64,000 bases of DNA from Psettodes erumei (Eukaryota > Chordata > Actinopteri > Pleuronectiformes > Psettodidae), in the NCBI GenBank assembly GCA_016785225.1, contig JAFBJZ010000365.1:1-64000 (forward strand). Direction: 5' to 3'. This document shows, piece by piece, positions 43,301 through 57,000 of this stretch (positions within the stretch are counted from its first letter, which is position 1; the number at the start of each line of letters is the position of its first letter). Below the pieces are notes generated by a model. The model had not been told where the DNA came from. It was given only the letters and a program-made list of their open reading frames with translations, and did not search any database. The translations under genes and the position numbers were made by a program.

Positions 43301-46300
43301 TGGGACCCAGATGAAGATGATTCCTGCGTAGGCTGGGAGAGGCTGAACTGTGTAGCAGTGGAGAAAGAGGGCGAAGATACACTTGTGGTAGATGTAGCTG
43401 ATGTAGAAAGGACAACAGCGACCTCTTGGAGGTTGCTGTTCGAAAAATATTGGGAAACAGGGGCTTGCTGTGTTATTGAGGAGGTAGAGCAAAGGGTATG
43501 TGTGGTGTGGCACATGGACAATGAAGACTGTTGCTGTGCTGAGGGGACAGGTTGGGATTCCTGCACAGGTGTGGAAAGATCCTCTGGCTCTGTTGAGGCA
43601 CTGGGTACAGGGAAGGAGAGGGAATCAGGAGATGCTGAGAGAGGGAGAAGATTCAGAGAGCATGATACGGAATCCTGGTTAAGGAGGCTGTGGTCAGTAT
43701 CTGTGCTGTTGTCATTAATGTCAACAGTAATTATTCTCTCAGGTCTGAATTCAAGCACTTCCTGTTTATGTTGTAATTCTTGGTTCGGTAACAAAACAGC
43801 ATTCAGATTTTCTGGGGTATGCATGGTTGAATTGCAGTATGCATGGGTAGTATTTTTGACATCAGGACTGTTATGTCCCTGCATCTGTGAACTAGATTCT
43901 GCCATGTCTGTCCCAGATGTCCTCAGTTGAAAGTTTAATGATGAAGCTTTGTTGTTTGCCTTTTTACCTGTCTTGGTTTTAGAATTGTCTGTGATCCCTT
44001 TTGTCCATCCATCTGCTATGGTATTTAATAGAGCGTCATTCTTTGAATATTCAATAGATTCAGGGCTGCAGTCAGCAGGACTGCCCCTCTGGGATGCCCT
44101 GTCTTTGTTGTGCCTCCCTCTCCTCCCTTTCTTTGCAGCAACTGGTTTATCTGTGCAAAGTTCCCTCTTAGGGATGTAACACTCAAAATGCTCTGGGCTA
44201 TTCTTTACAAGAGGGTCTTTTCTGTCCTTTTTGTTATCCTTATCTTTCTCTTCCCCTCTCTCTTTTTCCTCATCTTTTTCCCCTGAGTTACAAACAGCAC
44301 ACTGCTGTTCTCTGAAGGCATCTTTCATCTTTGGCTTATCAATCAGTCTGGCAGTCACATCACCTTTTTTCTGGCCTTCAGTCTGAGGCTTCACAATATC
44401 TGGTTCTGCTGGAGAACCAACATTTTCCACCTTTTCCTGACATGCTCTACCTGTCCTGGATTCATTAGATTTGCATTTGGGAGAAAAGGGACCAAAGGAC
44501 CCATGTAGCAAAGAAAGTGCCATATCAGTCTCTGGATTGATTGTCTGATACTCTGGATGAGTATGACATCTTGATTTATCTTGCGGACTGAAATATTTGT
44601 TTATTGCAGCTGGGTGCATGCAGGTTTTCACTAATGGGACTGAGATGCTACAGACACCTTCCTCTGAGGATGGTGCCAGTGTTGTGTCTGATGCCGGGTT
44701 TATGGAACTGTCTGTTGATTCTTGCTCTTCATCAGCAATTATGTCAGAAACCTGATGTGGCATCTCTTCAAGGGGAATATTCGACACAGACTCTCTAACA
44801 CTGACACTCACACTCTGGGGTCTAAAATCCTCTGATAGAGCATTCAGACTTCCATACATGGCTTTCTCCAAGGAGTCAAAGGAAGAGTAATTGTTATTGT
44901 TAGAATTCTTCCAATTGTCTTGTATTTTTGTGTATATGTTATCTCCATCCTTTTCTGGATTAAGATTACTGACATCATCATTCAGGAATCTGGAGCTTCC
45001 ATCCTCTCCTCCACCTGCTTCTGAGATCTCCTCGATGGACTTCCAATGGGCTAAGTTGGACTCCGAAGCTCCCTCTTCTACCAATTCTTCATATACCATC
45101 TGATCCCTCTTACCACATAGAGCGTTGTTATCCTCCTCATTGAGAAGAGATCCCAGCTCATTGTCCTGATTTTTATGCACTTCACTGCTCTTGTTGGGAA
45201 CCACAGCCATTTGTGTGCTTTGGCCTACTGTGTCACACATGAGCAGACTCTCTGCCTCTATCTCATAACTCCTTTCCAGAGACAGGGAAAAAGATTCTCC
45301 TGCACCCCAGACACTAAAGTCATCTGAGCCTGATCTTACACCAAACCCCAGACCCACCCTGTCATCACACCATGCCCCAGCTCTGGGATCCATTTCCCTG
45401 CTCATGTCTATTTCTGAGTTTTCCCTTTTGGGTGAAATGGCAAGTGGGGAGTGTGGAGATCCAACAGCTCCCAGTACCCCCTCACCAGTGCTGACAATGT
45501 TTTCCCTCAGGTTGTCCTGGGCAGAGTCACCAGGGAAATGTTCAGGGTTCAAGGCCAGATTACCAGAAAGTTCTGAGACAACCTCTGGAGCGACAGAAAC
45601 AGGGATATTACTGGGGTTGGGACTTGGATCTTTAGGGCAGGACAGAAGGAGAACACCTTTATTCAAGTCATTGGTGGCAGCTGCCAGATTAAGAGAGGGA
45701 AGAAAATCAGTACTTCTACACTCTGCCGTCATTGACTCAGCAGAAACATTACCATTCTTCTGGTCAAACTCAATGTCAGACTCCCTGTATATGCTGGGTC
45801 TACACATGGCCCCTGCCCCTCCCGGCGCATTACATTTACTGGAGAACGACTTTGATAATACAAGTCTAGTTGCTCCAACAGTCCTGTGGCTTTCTGGCTG
45901 ATAATGACGAGGCTTGATAAGTAATTTGAAAGAGTCCCTTTCTGGTTCTTCTGTGGATTCCCCCTCTTTATAATATCTTTCCTTTTTCATATAGGTATCT
46001 TTCTTTTGGGGATCTTCCTCAGCCATTTTTTCCAGAAGAACTGAACTGTTAAAATCTGTCTCCTGTGTGGAAGGGGCAGAAGGGGGAGCAGGGTTCAACT
46101 CATAAGCAACATCGGGGGGAGCATAAATGACAACAGGAGTGGTGGAATAGTTAACATGAGGGCTGTCCGTAGGCTCCTCAAGGGGGGTGAAAGAAACAGA
46201 GATCTCACTCTCTCTCCCACTCTTGTTTAGGTGGAGGTTTCTGCTGGAAGACTCAGGTTGACAACAAATTGCCTTTAAAGGAGACAGTTTCTTGTTTCCT

Positions 46301-46991
46301 ACTGGTTCATCTGTGCTCACTTTGGTGTGTAAAAGTTGTGTCTGACCTAACTCACTGGTCAATTTCAGTTCAGGGCCTGACTTAGGTTCATGGGGTTTAG
46401 GTTCATCCAAAGTTTTGGGTTTTATTTCTTTGTCCATGGAGTGAGCAGCAATAGCTTCAGGAAGACAGGTGGTTTTGAGGTGATCCCCTAGTTTGTCTGC
46501 TCTCGTGTGTGTGCTCCAAGGTTCATCTTGACCTGTTCCAGTGGTACACCCCTGTTTGGGGTGTGATTGGATGCCAGTCAGATCAAGTGCATCCATTGGT
46601 GTGGGTTCTACTGATTGTGCATGCCTCTCAGTGCTGTATAGATGTTCATCTTCCTCCCCATTATAGGATGCAGAATCGAATGAGTCATCTGTATCATCTT
46701 GAAAACAGAACGATTCGTCTAAGCCCTCATTAATAGATGTCTCTGAAAGAGAATGAAGGAAGGATGCTGAGCTGTCCTCATCTGTAGGATCCTCCACTGC
46801 TTTGCTATCACACTCCTCCTCATCATCCTCCTGCTCTTCTTCTTCATCTTCCTCCTTTTCCTCCTCTTCCACCACTTCCACCTCCACCTTAGCTTCATCG
46901 CCTGCCTCATCTGGGTTATCACTGCTGTCATCATCATTATTTTCATCATCAGCATTGGCAGCACCATTTATATCACCATCACCATCACCAC

Positions 46992-47034
<43 letters not shown>

Positions 47035-50000
47035 TTCAACATCTGCCTCCTCCTCTCCTGCTGCATATGCATCAACATCTTTTCCTTCATTTCTGTCATG
47101 AACTTCTCCTATTTCATTCTCATCCTCTGTGGGGAAGAGAGTGATTTCCATGGAATCAGCCTTAAAGATAAGGCTAGTGTGGAGGGGAAAGGAGATGAGG
47201 GAGGCAGGGATCATCCTTTCCTCCTCTGCCATATCATTGGCACAGGCTGCCTGGGAGAGCATGAAAGAACTGGGGCCAAGCCTATCAAAGGCTCTTGGAC
47301 AAAAGGCATCCAGGGGGTTAAGAGGTGAGTCAGGTCTGAAGCTAGATGAGGCCATGGTCATGTCAGGAGTCAAGGCAGTGGAGGGTAGTTGTGAGTGGTC
47401 ATCCATATGTCCATAATGATCCTCTGATATACATGCCTTCATTTGCAGATTCAGGCCTGTCTGCATGGGTCTGCATGAGTACTCTATTCTCCCTGAACCA
47501 GCTTCCTCCTCCAGTGGGCAGAGAGAGCTTTCAGATTCTCCTCCATCCTCCTGGGAGTCACTGCTATGGCTGCTACTGCTCCTCAGAGGAGATGTATCCT
47601 CTGTCACCCAACATGGATGACAACTTTCTCTGGAAAACCTGATCTTATCCACTTTTGGATTTTCTTCCTCTTCATGGATCACTGTCCCTGTGATACTGAT
47701 CTGTGAATTCATTACAAAATCGCGGCGGTATGGGCAGAAGTCTCCTGCCCTTTCCTCCTCCTGTTCTGGACCCACCTGTCCCTTTTCGTCCCCAGCTTCA
47801 TCTCCAATTTCTGATAAGGAGCTCACAAAGCAAGCAGGGGCTTCCTGTGCTTCTTCCGTGAGGAGCAGATTGGGGGAAGCAGAGGGGGAGTTGGAAGACG
47901 TGTAAGATGACGTCCAGCTGCCTCCCTCTGCTGTGATATAAGAGCCAGAGGGAGAGGTGAGAGGGGAACAGAGGTCCTCGCTGTCTGAGGGAGAACCAGG
48001 GGAGAGGGGGCAGGCTGGAGAACCAGGATATGAATGATGTTTCACTTGCAAAGAGCGGGAAGCTATTTTGATTGGGGTAGAAGGGGCAGTATAATAAAGG
48101 TCAGGGTCAAGAGACGAAGGTACACCCACTTGTAAAGGATTAACAGCATAGGCTGGCTCAGAGAAGGACAATGCAACTGGACAGGCCAGCTCAGAAATGG
48201 AGAGGGAAGGCACTTCCTTTTGAGAGAGGGTTTGACCCACTTCCTGATCCTCCATCAAACTATCATCAGTTGTGACAGGGTTTGGAGAAGAGGAGGGAGG
48301 AATAAGGGGCTTGTGAAAGGGGGAGGGTAGGGTAATTGGGGGCTGCACAGGGTCATTTTGCAGATCATGCTGTTTTGGGGGATTTTGGGCTTGGCTTTCG
48401 TCTTTGTTGGTTTCAAGCTGTGTCTTATTTGCTTGCCCCTGAGGATCTAAGAAGCTTGGGATAGCTGGCAAAAGGGTAACCTGACTACTTAGCTCAACCA
48501 AGGGTTTCTCTTTCTGGATCTCTGTTGTTTTAAGCAGTGTCTCTTGACCCATCACCACCCTTGTGTCAATGGTTTGTGGCTCTTGATTGTCACTCACCAC
48601 CTCAAAACCAGTCAGGACCTGGGAATAACACATTATACATACAATTATTAAAGTATATATTAAAGTATGGTGACATATCTGCAGTAAATATGCAAATATG
48701 CTGATATACATAACACACACCTTGATTCTTTCCATCTTATCAGGAATATTGCGGCCACATGGTCCATGACCACCTAACATTCCAGACAGTCTCGGTGTGG
48801 TGGTGTTACGATGGTCAGAGCCTTCAGGCTGAGGTCTTTTAGTACCAGAGGAGCTATGTGTTGCATGAAATAGTCGTGGTCCAAATGGAGAAGTGCATGG
48901 TGGGGGTAACTTCTGAGGAATACAGGGAGAAGGGCTTGGACCACTATCGCTAGGGGAGGAGCTACTGTCACTTGGAGTAGAGTCAGTAGATGGGTGCCTG
49001 GTTATATCTGAAGAAAGACAAAGCAATGTAAAGCAACAGTTTAAATAGAGGGAAGGAGCAGTTGCGTCAAGGTAAAATAAATTAAAATGAGACAGTAATG
49101 AAATTGCTACTTTATCAAATGTATGTTTTAATGTAATGAAGATGTAATAAGATCATTCAATTTATTTCAGCACCACAGCACTTGGCATGTGAAGGCTACA
49201 TCTCATTTTGTTCATAATAATCAACTTTCTATGTCTTCAGTTGAATTTTACTTTTGTTCTCCCACATACTTACTCTGAGAAGGTACAGAAAAGTCACAAA
49301 AATGCAGAAAAATTCAGATATCTCTCAGTTCTGTATGTCACTCTGACACTGCAACTGCCTTTGGAAAACAAAACAATCCAGTCGAATCCAATCAAATTTT
49401 ATTTGTATGGCATGAAATCACAATAAACTTTATCTCAAGACCTCACAATGTTAGAGAGAGAAACCCAACAGATTCCCACAATGAGCAAGCACAAAAAGCC
49501 AAAAATAACTCTTAACTAACTACAGTGTTCTATTTCAAACTGATTACCGTAATACAACTCTATACATTCACTAAAATATCACAGAGGATGTGATATAAGC
49601 CTTTTGCTCTATAACATACAAGGAGGGAACAGAACCTTGATTTGATCTCTTAACTGGGTCAGTGCCACCATGACCTCCATCCACATGCTGATTGTCCATT
49701 ATAACACACAAGTGGCTCAGCTTAGTGCCAGCCACAAACACATACATCCATACACATTTGTTCAGCCAGGACCCCAGATATCACTTACTCATCGATTCTC
49801 TGCTCTGTAGCCACTTCTTTGTCTCACTTATCCAGAATTTCTCTCTTAACAGCTAAAACCATAATCCTCTCCTTAGTCCTACTTTCTACATGAATCTATA
49901 GCTGCTTCTCCTTGTCTTACTTTTAGCTGTGACTCTTTTCTTCCTTCTCTTGCCTCCATGTTGTTGTTTTCTCAAAATGTGTACCTCATCTGCTTCACCT

Positions 50001-52139
50001 CCTTCACAGCTAACCAGCCCTGCCTGTTGTGGTGACAAATGTAGGCATCAGCACTTAGCAGCCATGCCTGATCACTGCCCCAATAACAAGCTCAAGGTGC
50101 ATTTGTGTGGATGCTGAGTCATACCTAAGAGAAAAAAAAAACTGATACTGAGAGATGCTCATTTAAGCATGCACAAAAGCCAACTACCATACACCCCCTA
50201 ACATGTATAGTACAGTCCACTGTGAAGAATAAGTAATGAGTAGCCTATGTCTTTGTATCTTCCTGCAGAAGGAGACTAACTCGTATTTACAGAGAACCAA
50301 GCATAACAACACCTATATTGAGTACATATAAGCATATTGTATCTCTTTTACTTATATGCTTTGAGTTGGAATTGAATGTAGCTACTGCATAATGTGGAAA
50401 CTGCTGTTTTGTTTGACTGCTAAATAAGCCAGTGACATGTACTGTGTCTGTTAGCATATAGTTAACTGTCAGCTTCTGTCTTTTAGTTGCAGAATCAGAG
50501 CTGCCAATAGTCTACAGATGTCTGCCTCTCCTCCTCTCCCTGGCCCAGCTTCAGTGTCTCCTCTGGAGGAACACGGTGAATCTGAGCACTAGGCTTGTCG
50601 TATGAGGAGCAGGCCGCAGCAAGCTGAGCAGGCTGGAGCTGCGTCACAGAGGCTGCAGCGCTGTCAACCCCAACAGGGAGCCTCTGTTTCAGCTACTGCT
50701 AAGCCTGAACCACTAAGAAAATAAACTCAAACAGTTTCATGTGCTCCTTTGTCTTTCTTCACCTGGTCCTCCTCCTATTACTCATAGGAAGATCTCCCCT
50801 TTCTCATCAACATTGTGACAGAATACAAGTTGTACAGAGCATATGACAAATTGTGTCATTCCTCCATCCTCCGCTACTATTTAGGCCAGGAAAGCTTGAA
50901 ATAATTTTGGGGAAAACAACAGATCAGAGCAATGATGAAGTTAAAGCAGTAATACTATATCTAAAATAACAAACTTCTGCAAAATACTTCCAGCAGAGAG
51001 GAAGCAGACAGTTTTTTCTAGGTTATCAATTATAACTGTCAGGTGTTTACAATATGCTGAATTCAAACATTGTGATCATGAAAGCTATATCATGCAATAA
51101 TTGTACACAATTTAAAAAAAGATAGCTCTATTGACAGCGTCATTATTGCCTGACTAACTACTGAGACTATAAAATCTTGACCCTCCCAATCTCTCATCTT
51201 CATGGATCCAACCGTACCCCATTGCCATCTCCCTCCCTTATTACCTATCTCATGATTTCACAACTTAGGCAACATGAGAAATAACAATCAATATTTTTTT
51301 TAAAAAGTAGGAAATAAGCTGTTCTTGTTCTTGCGATGTGGTTTTGTTTGTGTGTTCCTACAGAGTGCTCCGCTATGCTGCTGTGTCACGTTCCTGCTGA
51401 GGCTGGGGGAAGGGAGGAGCCATTATTCGCTGTCCTTACAGTTTGCAAAACTGATGGAGAGCTGTGGATGTGGATGCGAATGGGGCAGCACTGGGGCTGA
51501 TTATGGGGCAGAGGAAGAAGGTACAGGGCTGAGGAGGCCAGGGTTAGGGTGGAGGCAAGGGGGCTTGGCAGTCACATAAATGTTTTGGAGATCAGCAGCG
51601 CATTTTAGGTGGGAGAATGTTTGTTAATTGGGATTTAGTGCACAGATGACAGCTATGGGGTTGAGGCTTTGGGAGGCTGCTAACAGCCTGGAGCTGGAGG
51701 GGCAAACAACATGTAGTTTAGTGAGGAGGCTAATTCATAGCTAACCCTTTGCAGACGTCAACAGACATGTAGAGATAACCCAGGTTAAAACTGCCACACT
51801 CCACATGGAAGGTGAAAACAGACTGTTTATCTCGTAGTGTCATATACTTTCAATGGCCTAGAAGTCACTAAATATATGTTATGCTTTCTTCCTCTCTCTT
51901 TTCACCCCTTCTGCTCCAAACAATTTAACACCATCTACTTACTCTACATTATCTTTTTTTTCTTCCCAAATATGCCCATGTTTCTGTCTTCGACCATATA
52001 TATCCACTTAATTACCTCATTCTCCCTTCTACATCCCCACCCAAGAGTACCTACCTGGTCCAGGGAGCCCTGTCTCCTCAGCTCCCTGCTCTGGAGGCTT
52101 GTTGGCGGGGACAGATCTCTGAGTGCTCTCCCCAGGCAT
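40326..52139 (-). CDS. nacad: NACAD, NAC-alpha domain protein with giant acidic exon
   Basis: Ten coding exons on minus: 52139-52055, 49007-48721, 48618-43176, 43032-42793, 42281-42190, 41783-41715, 41536-41390, 41281-41147, 41017-40895 and 40340-40326. All have GT-AG borders and consistent phases, giving 6636 bases (2211 residues). Exon 1 starts MPGES, like NACA. The 5.4-kb exon 3 is low complexity: Ser/Pro/Glu-rich, with a poly-Asp tract and an E-rich stretch. The C-terminus holds KQSRSEKKARK (ribosome-contact motif), GVTRITIRKSKSILFVISRP and SPASDIYIVFGEAK (NAC domain), then a UBA-like RDIELVMAQANVSRAKAIRAL and the family ending NAIM-ELTM. NAC-alpha binds nascent chains at the ribosome with BTF3; NACAD's own role is poorly known. 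NACAD is preferred over muscle NACA because of MAQANVSRAKA, the neighbour tbrg4 and the absence of PXXP arrays. Confidence 0.88.
41358..41384 (-). repeat. (GAAA)n microsatellite next to a nacad donor
   Basis: About six AAAG units end a few bases from the intron 7 splice donor (GTAAGT, exon end 41390). Confidence 0.85.
46800..47062 (-). repeat. Trinucleotide repeats coding acidic tracts of NACAD
   Basis: A (CAT/ATC) run at about 46985-47034 encodes the poly-Asp tract, and CTC/TTC runs at 46815-46880 encode Glu-rich sequence. All are in frame and lie in exon 3. Confidence 0.9.
49372..49495 (+). repeat. Teleost SINE/LINE-tail-like repeat in nacad intron 1
   Basis: The words AATCAAATTTTATTTGTATGGC, AAATCACAATAA, ATCTCAAGACCTCACAATG and AGAGAAACCCAACAGATTCCC-type order match a common fish interspersed repeat that usually reads TTTATTTATATAGCGCCAAATCACAAC. 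Named from memory; family not assigned. Confidence 0.55.
49496..52054 (-). other. nacad intron 1, remainder
   Basis: No exon was seen. A GC-richer block at 50480-50740 carries several CAG/CTG-rich words (GAGCAGGCCGCAGCAAGCTGAGCAG) and may be an old transposon piece. Confidence 0.4.
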
Positions 52140-52454
52140 GCTTCTTGCTGGCTCTCTTTGGCTCTGATGCAACGATAAACCATACAGCTGGAACAGACAA
52201 AGTGAACAGGGAGAGGGACTGAGAGGGAGAAAGCAAAAGAAGAGGGAGGGAGGGGGCTGGATGCTCAGTGATCCAACACTCAGATCTTCCCTGCAGCACG
52301 TCTTTCTCTACGTGTGTGTGTATGAGGCAGAATGAGACAGAGGGAGAGTGAAAGACTGAGGTATCTGTGTGCTGGTCTCTCACTGTGCTGCAGCACAGTG
52401 TTGCTAACATTGTGGGCGTGTGTTTTAGAGACTCATGATCCACTTCATCTGAAT

Positions 52455-52485
<31 letters not shown>

Positions 52486-54081
52486 GGAGCTGCAGTATTT
52501 TCTCATGATGCCCAATTCCAGCTTGCCTTCCCTCCTCCCTCTCTCCCTCCCTTCCTTCCTCTGTGTATCCTCTCCCTTTTCACTACCCCACCTCCTTCTC
52601 TCCAAGCCAAGCAATGACTGGATCTTTGGTGATGATGTCAGCAGATTTCCACAGCTCTCAGTACTGCCCTCAACCTTGGAGGAAGTACTGCACAAATGAG
52701 GAATATGGAGAAATCAACAAGAGAGAATCTGATTCAAGGAAAACCAAACAAGAATTAGAAACCTTGGAAACAGAAGGGCAGAAACAAAACCTAAAAGTAT
52801 TCTATGCTAATCACATTGTCTGCCCCTAGTTCTAATTGCATCCCAGAGGAAGCTGTAGTTACCCTTGGGGGCAGCTACACCATCTGTTTCTGCTCTCCAT
52901 CATAAACCTATCCCGCACTTCTGCTTTTCAGCCTCTGTTTCTCGACTTTTATAGATAACAAGTGAGGGGAAAAATAGATGAAAATAGAAAGAGATAAAAA
53001 GGGAAGTGTCAGTGAACCAAAAACCCAGCAGTGGTTGTCTACATGACAACCTAAAACTGTGTGAGTGCCAGCTGAGCAAAGGTGATTCCTGCTTTAATGG
53101 TTAATGTCAAGTCCCTGTGCAATCCAGTTGACATGAACAAATGCAGCTGCTGATAAACTGTACAAAAATCTTACACTGAAAGGCATTTATCCTTTTCTGT
53201 GACCTAATTTGCCATGGTGGCTCTGTATTACCCTGTAGTTCCCACTCAGTTTTACTCATTTTCTCCTCTCCGTCCTGCTTTGCATTAGTCAGTCTTTTTT
53301 CTGGCACTTAGCAGCCCCTGGTGTCAGCTTCCATTGCCCATAATGTTGCGTTATCTTATGCCGCCTCGTCATGATATTGCTGTTGTTCTTTAAGAAAAAG
53401 GCTTGTTGTGTTAAATAGCAAAATAAATTACTTGAGCTTCCCATGAACACAGTAACAAACAAGTTGTCAGTCTGTGATGAGCCAATAAATATGCACAGAA
53501 GAAGAAAAGGTGTGTGTGAACTAGCTCTTAGATGTGAAATAAAGCATCCTCGGTCTGAATACGACACCAAATACCATCTGATGCACACCCTATCATACTC
53601 ATCCTGAATCTGAATCCCACAAGGCATACAGTGCACTCAATCTCATGAGAATAAAAAGAAACAGAACAAACCCACAGCAAAACAATTTATTCAATCAGAA
53701 GATGACTCCACATATGTTGACAAAGATAGTTGTTCATGCTACTAAGCACAAATTTGTACAAAAGGCCCAGTTACTTCTGTTTGTACATGGCAGACTTGTC
53801 TTTGATAATATAATTTATGGCAGGCTAATCTACTAAACAATTCATTTTTGTGTTTATTTACGTCTCTGTCTCCAAAAACCTTTGCTCGTCAACACCATGG
53901 AAACAGGGAAAGCCCCACATGTTGCCAAGGGAACCAGAGTGAAAGTTTAAAAGTATGAGAGCTTTTCTGTAGTGCTGCTCTGGTCTGAGTATATATGTGG
54001 GTGTATATCTGCAGTCCTTTGAGGTCCCAATAGTTTGGGATTCAGCTGAGTCTGCAATTTCTGATTAAGACTTTTCCTAGT
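52140..54081. other. nacad 5' region and tbrg4 3' flank
   Basis: Both genes run on minus, so this is the nacad promoter/5' UTR side and the tbrg4 3' UTR side. A (TG)n microsatellite lies at 52457-52483. Pyrimidine-rich CCTCCCTC runs occupy 52530-52600. The AATAAA on minus near 53850 could serve tbrg4. The nacad transcription start was not located. Confidence 0.4.
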
Positions 54082-57000
54082 TCACTTTGCCATGTCCTCG
54101 GCCACAGCCTTCCCCATTTTATCTTTCAGGTATGCAAATTTCTGCCAGTCTGTCTTCAACTCCAGCCACTCATAATATGGCACCTGAAAGAGGACAAAAG
54201 GATGTATTCATAAAATGTTTCTTTAAAAGGTTCATGAGCAAATACTTTCGTTAGCAATGATCTTTGAGTACTAAAGAAGTGTAAGCAATTGTGAAAATAA
54301 TTTTATTATCACATATTTACAAATATAACAAGGAACATAATGCATGTTGTTGGTGTCAGGATGGCATAAACCCAGCTGACACATCCTGCAACACTGCAAA
54401 TCTTAGAGGGAAGTGATGCAACTACTGGCTTAGGAGTTTGTCCTAAATGAAAGCAAGAGTGCTTGGATTGGCCTAGATGAAGCAGAGCTGTGGCTGCAGG
54501 TCTATTTATACCACAGCCTGCAGTGGTACACACGACTCTCTGCTTTACCAAAGGTTTCGGTCCATTGTTCAAATTGACTTAGCCTGTCAGATACATCAGA
54601 AGCAGCAGGAGCACTGCCCCTGTTCACTGAAATATTACTATCACAGTAACAAAAAACACAGTATCAAAAACACTTTTTTCAGTTAGCTTTGACGAGTGTG
54701 TGTATAATGAAAACATGACCTGGAAACCAAACAGCTCAGTTCACACTATATCATAAAAATAATTTGATCACGGTTATTAAAAGAAAAACCTTTTTGGAGC
54801 AGATAAACCATCATCAACACTGCCACAAAGCTGGGTTAACCGAACTCCTGCTTTTTTCCTTACCTCCACTGTGATGAAACCAGCCAACTGAAGATGTCGC
54901 TTCATCATAGCAAACCGCCCAAGAAGGTCTTTGCTCTTTGAGCCAAAATTGGGAAATTCCCAAGCCACAAAAGCAATCCTACAAAAACAGATGCAAATGT
55001 AGAGAAAAATAAGTTAAAACAATTAGAAAAAAACAATCTTGGCCCACTTGATTCTCTTCTTTGACTCACCGTCTTGCCCCCACAGGTAAAGCCTGGTCTC
55101 CTCCTCCACTGGGCAGGTGAGGGGCTTTCAGCATTGACAAATCAATGGGTTTGTTGTCACAATCTACCACCAGCTCACTATCTGATTAGAGAAGAGCATG
55201 TCAGTTTGCAAAGATTTGTGTTATTAAATGCTGCTGGAGACTGACTTCTCCTTCAGAGTAGAAGTAAAATTCCAGAAATGAAAGGAAAAGACAGCATAAT
55301 TGTGTACGTGGTCTGACAGTATATTTATGGGTTACCAATAATCCATCCATATACAGTGTCAACTCCAGTGCGAAGGGCTTCTGTCCTTCCATCCACCAAA
55401 CTCTGTGATGCCTCTCTTAGACTGCTCTTCAGGGTGGAAATGCTGTTTGGGACAGATGGCAAAGTCGGGACATTTAAGGAGAACGGAGCAGCTGAACAAG
55501 GATGCTCTAAGTTGAGAGTAGCAGCAATGTGGAGGAGCTTCAGTTGATAGTTCTCGATTTGAGCAGCACTGCCATCTGTAGACAGAAAAAAGAGAACAGA
55601 GAAGGAGAATAAGTCCTGGAAATCCACTGAAGAATGTTTTAGCAATCAATGCTATGCTTCATATCTGGGAAAAAATTGTATTAATTTGTCTCTCTAAACA
55701 GAAATCGTGTGCTACACTGCCACCTACTGAGCCACAGCTCCCAGAGTCCTGCAAGAGAGTACAGTATTTTAATAGAATTCATGAAAGAATCATACAATTT
55801 CTTTGGCCCAGAAACAAAATATCACTCACACTTGAGTCTGATAACCCAATTTGATATACGTTATTAAGCCCAAGATGACATCTTTAATTTGCTTATTTTG
55901 TATGACTAACTCTGCAAAACCTAACATATTCAAATAAATTACAATGCTTAATGATGAATCTGACAGCCTGATCAGGTGTACTAGTGTAGTGTAGTGTTGT
56001 TTGTGCTTCAAGACCTGGGGCCTCATGCAAAACGGACTGCGCAGCTTTCATACTGAAAGATGGAGTATGCACAAAAACATCGACATCTTGTGCTTACGTT
56101 AGGTTCTGCGTACCATTCCTACACACATCCCAATCAACATGAGATTGAGCGCACACGCAAGTGACCTCGCCCTGCTTCTGCCCATAAATGACTATGCAAA
56201 GGAGTATAAATACACTCCATCTTCCCCTTATTTTACAAATAACAATGGAAATCCTGCTACATAACACACTAATCAGAAGAACTTAACTTACTGTGTGATT
56301 AAGTTGCTGATCAGTGAGGTGGAAGCCAGATAAAAATATTTAACGCAAAACAATGAAGTGGCAGTCAATGCAGCCCGCTCAGAGTCTCGCACACTGAATA
56401 AAATACAGAAGCGTTCACAAATGTTCACATTAACCACATATTCAACTGACAATACAAACCTAGCATTAGCACCATATAATTATAATGATGTTGGAATAAT
56501 TTCCAACACTACTTGTCCTCAGAATGAATGAACGGTGAGTTGCACCAGGCCACCGTGCCTCAACAGTCATTAGACACATTTGTGCATCAGAGATCAGATG
56601 CATGTTGATGGAGTGAAAACGTTTACATATAATATCAGCAAATCTGCTGATGATGCTCATAGCAATGTTAGCGCAGGTTTTGGGATGCTTTTTCACAACA
56701 TTAATTATATGATGCTGCGTGAGTATTTTCATTTTAACATGTGGTCAATATGGACACCTAAGTTGTATTTCATTTCACTGTGCAAGACTTTGAGTCGGCT
56801 GCATTGACAGCCATTGTCATACTCTGCCACTCCATAATTTTGTGTTTGTTGCTGACAGCAGAGGAAAAACCACCAAAGTGAATATATTTATCTGGCTGAC
56901 ACAGATCAGCAACGTGTGTTTCGCAGTGGGATTTCCCTTGTTATTTGGAAAATGAGGGTATGGCGGAGTGTTTTTAATACTCATTTGCATAGTCATTTAT

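Noticed and set aside
43298..43930. 210-codon open frame on plus
   Set aside because: It is antisense to the nacad giant exon and reflects the biased Ser/Pro/Glu codon content of that exon; no family motif.
46802..47101. Serine-rich open frame on plus
   Set aside because: It is the complement of the Asp/Glu repeat tract of nacad.
40326..52139. Assignment as naca with its muscle-specific skNAC exon
   Set aside because: The C-terminal signature (MAQANVSRAKA), the neighbour tbrg4 and the non-PXXP giant exon fit NACAD better; a full tree of both paralogues would settle it.
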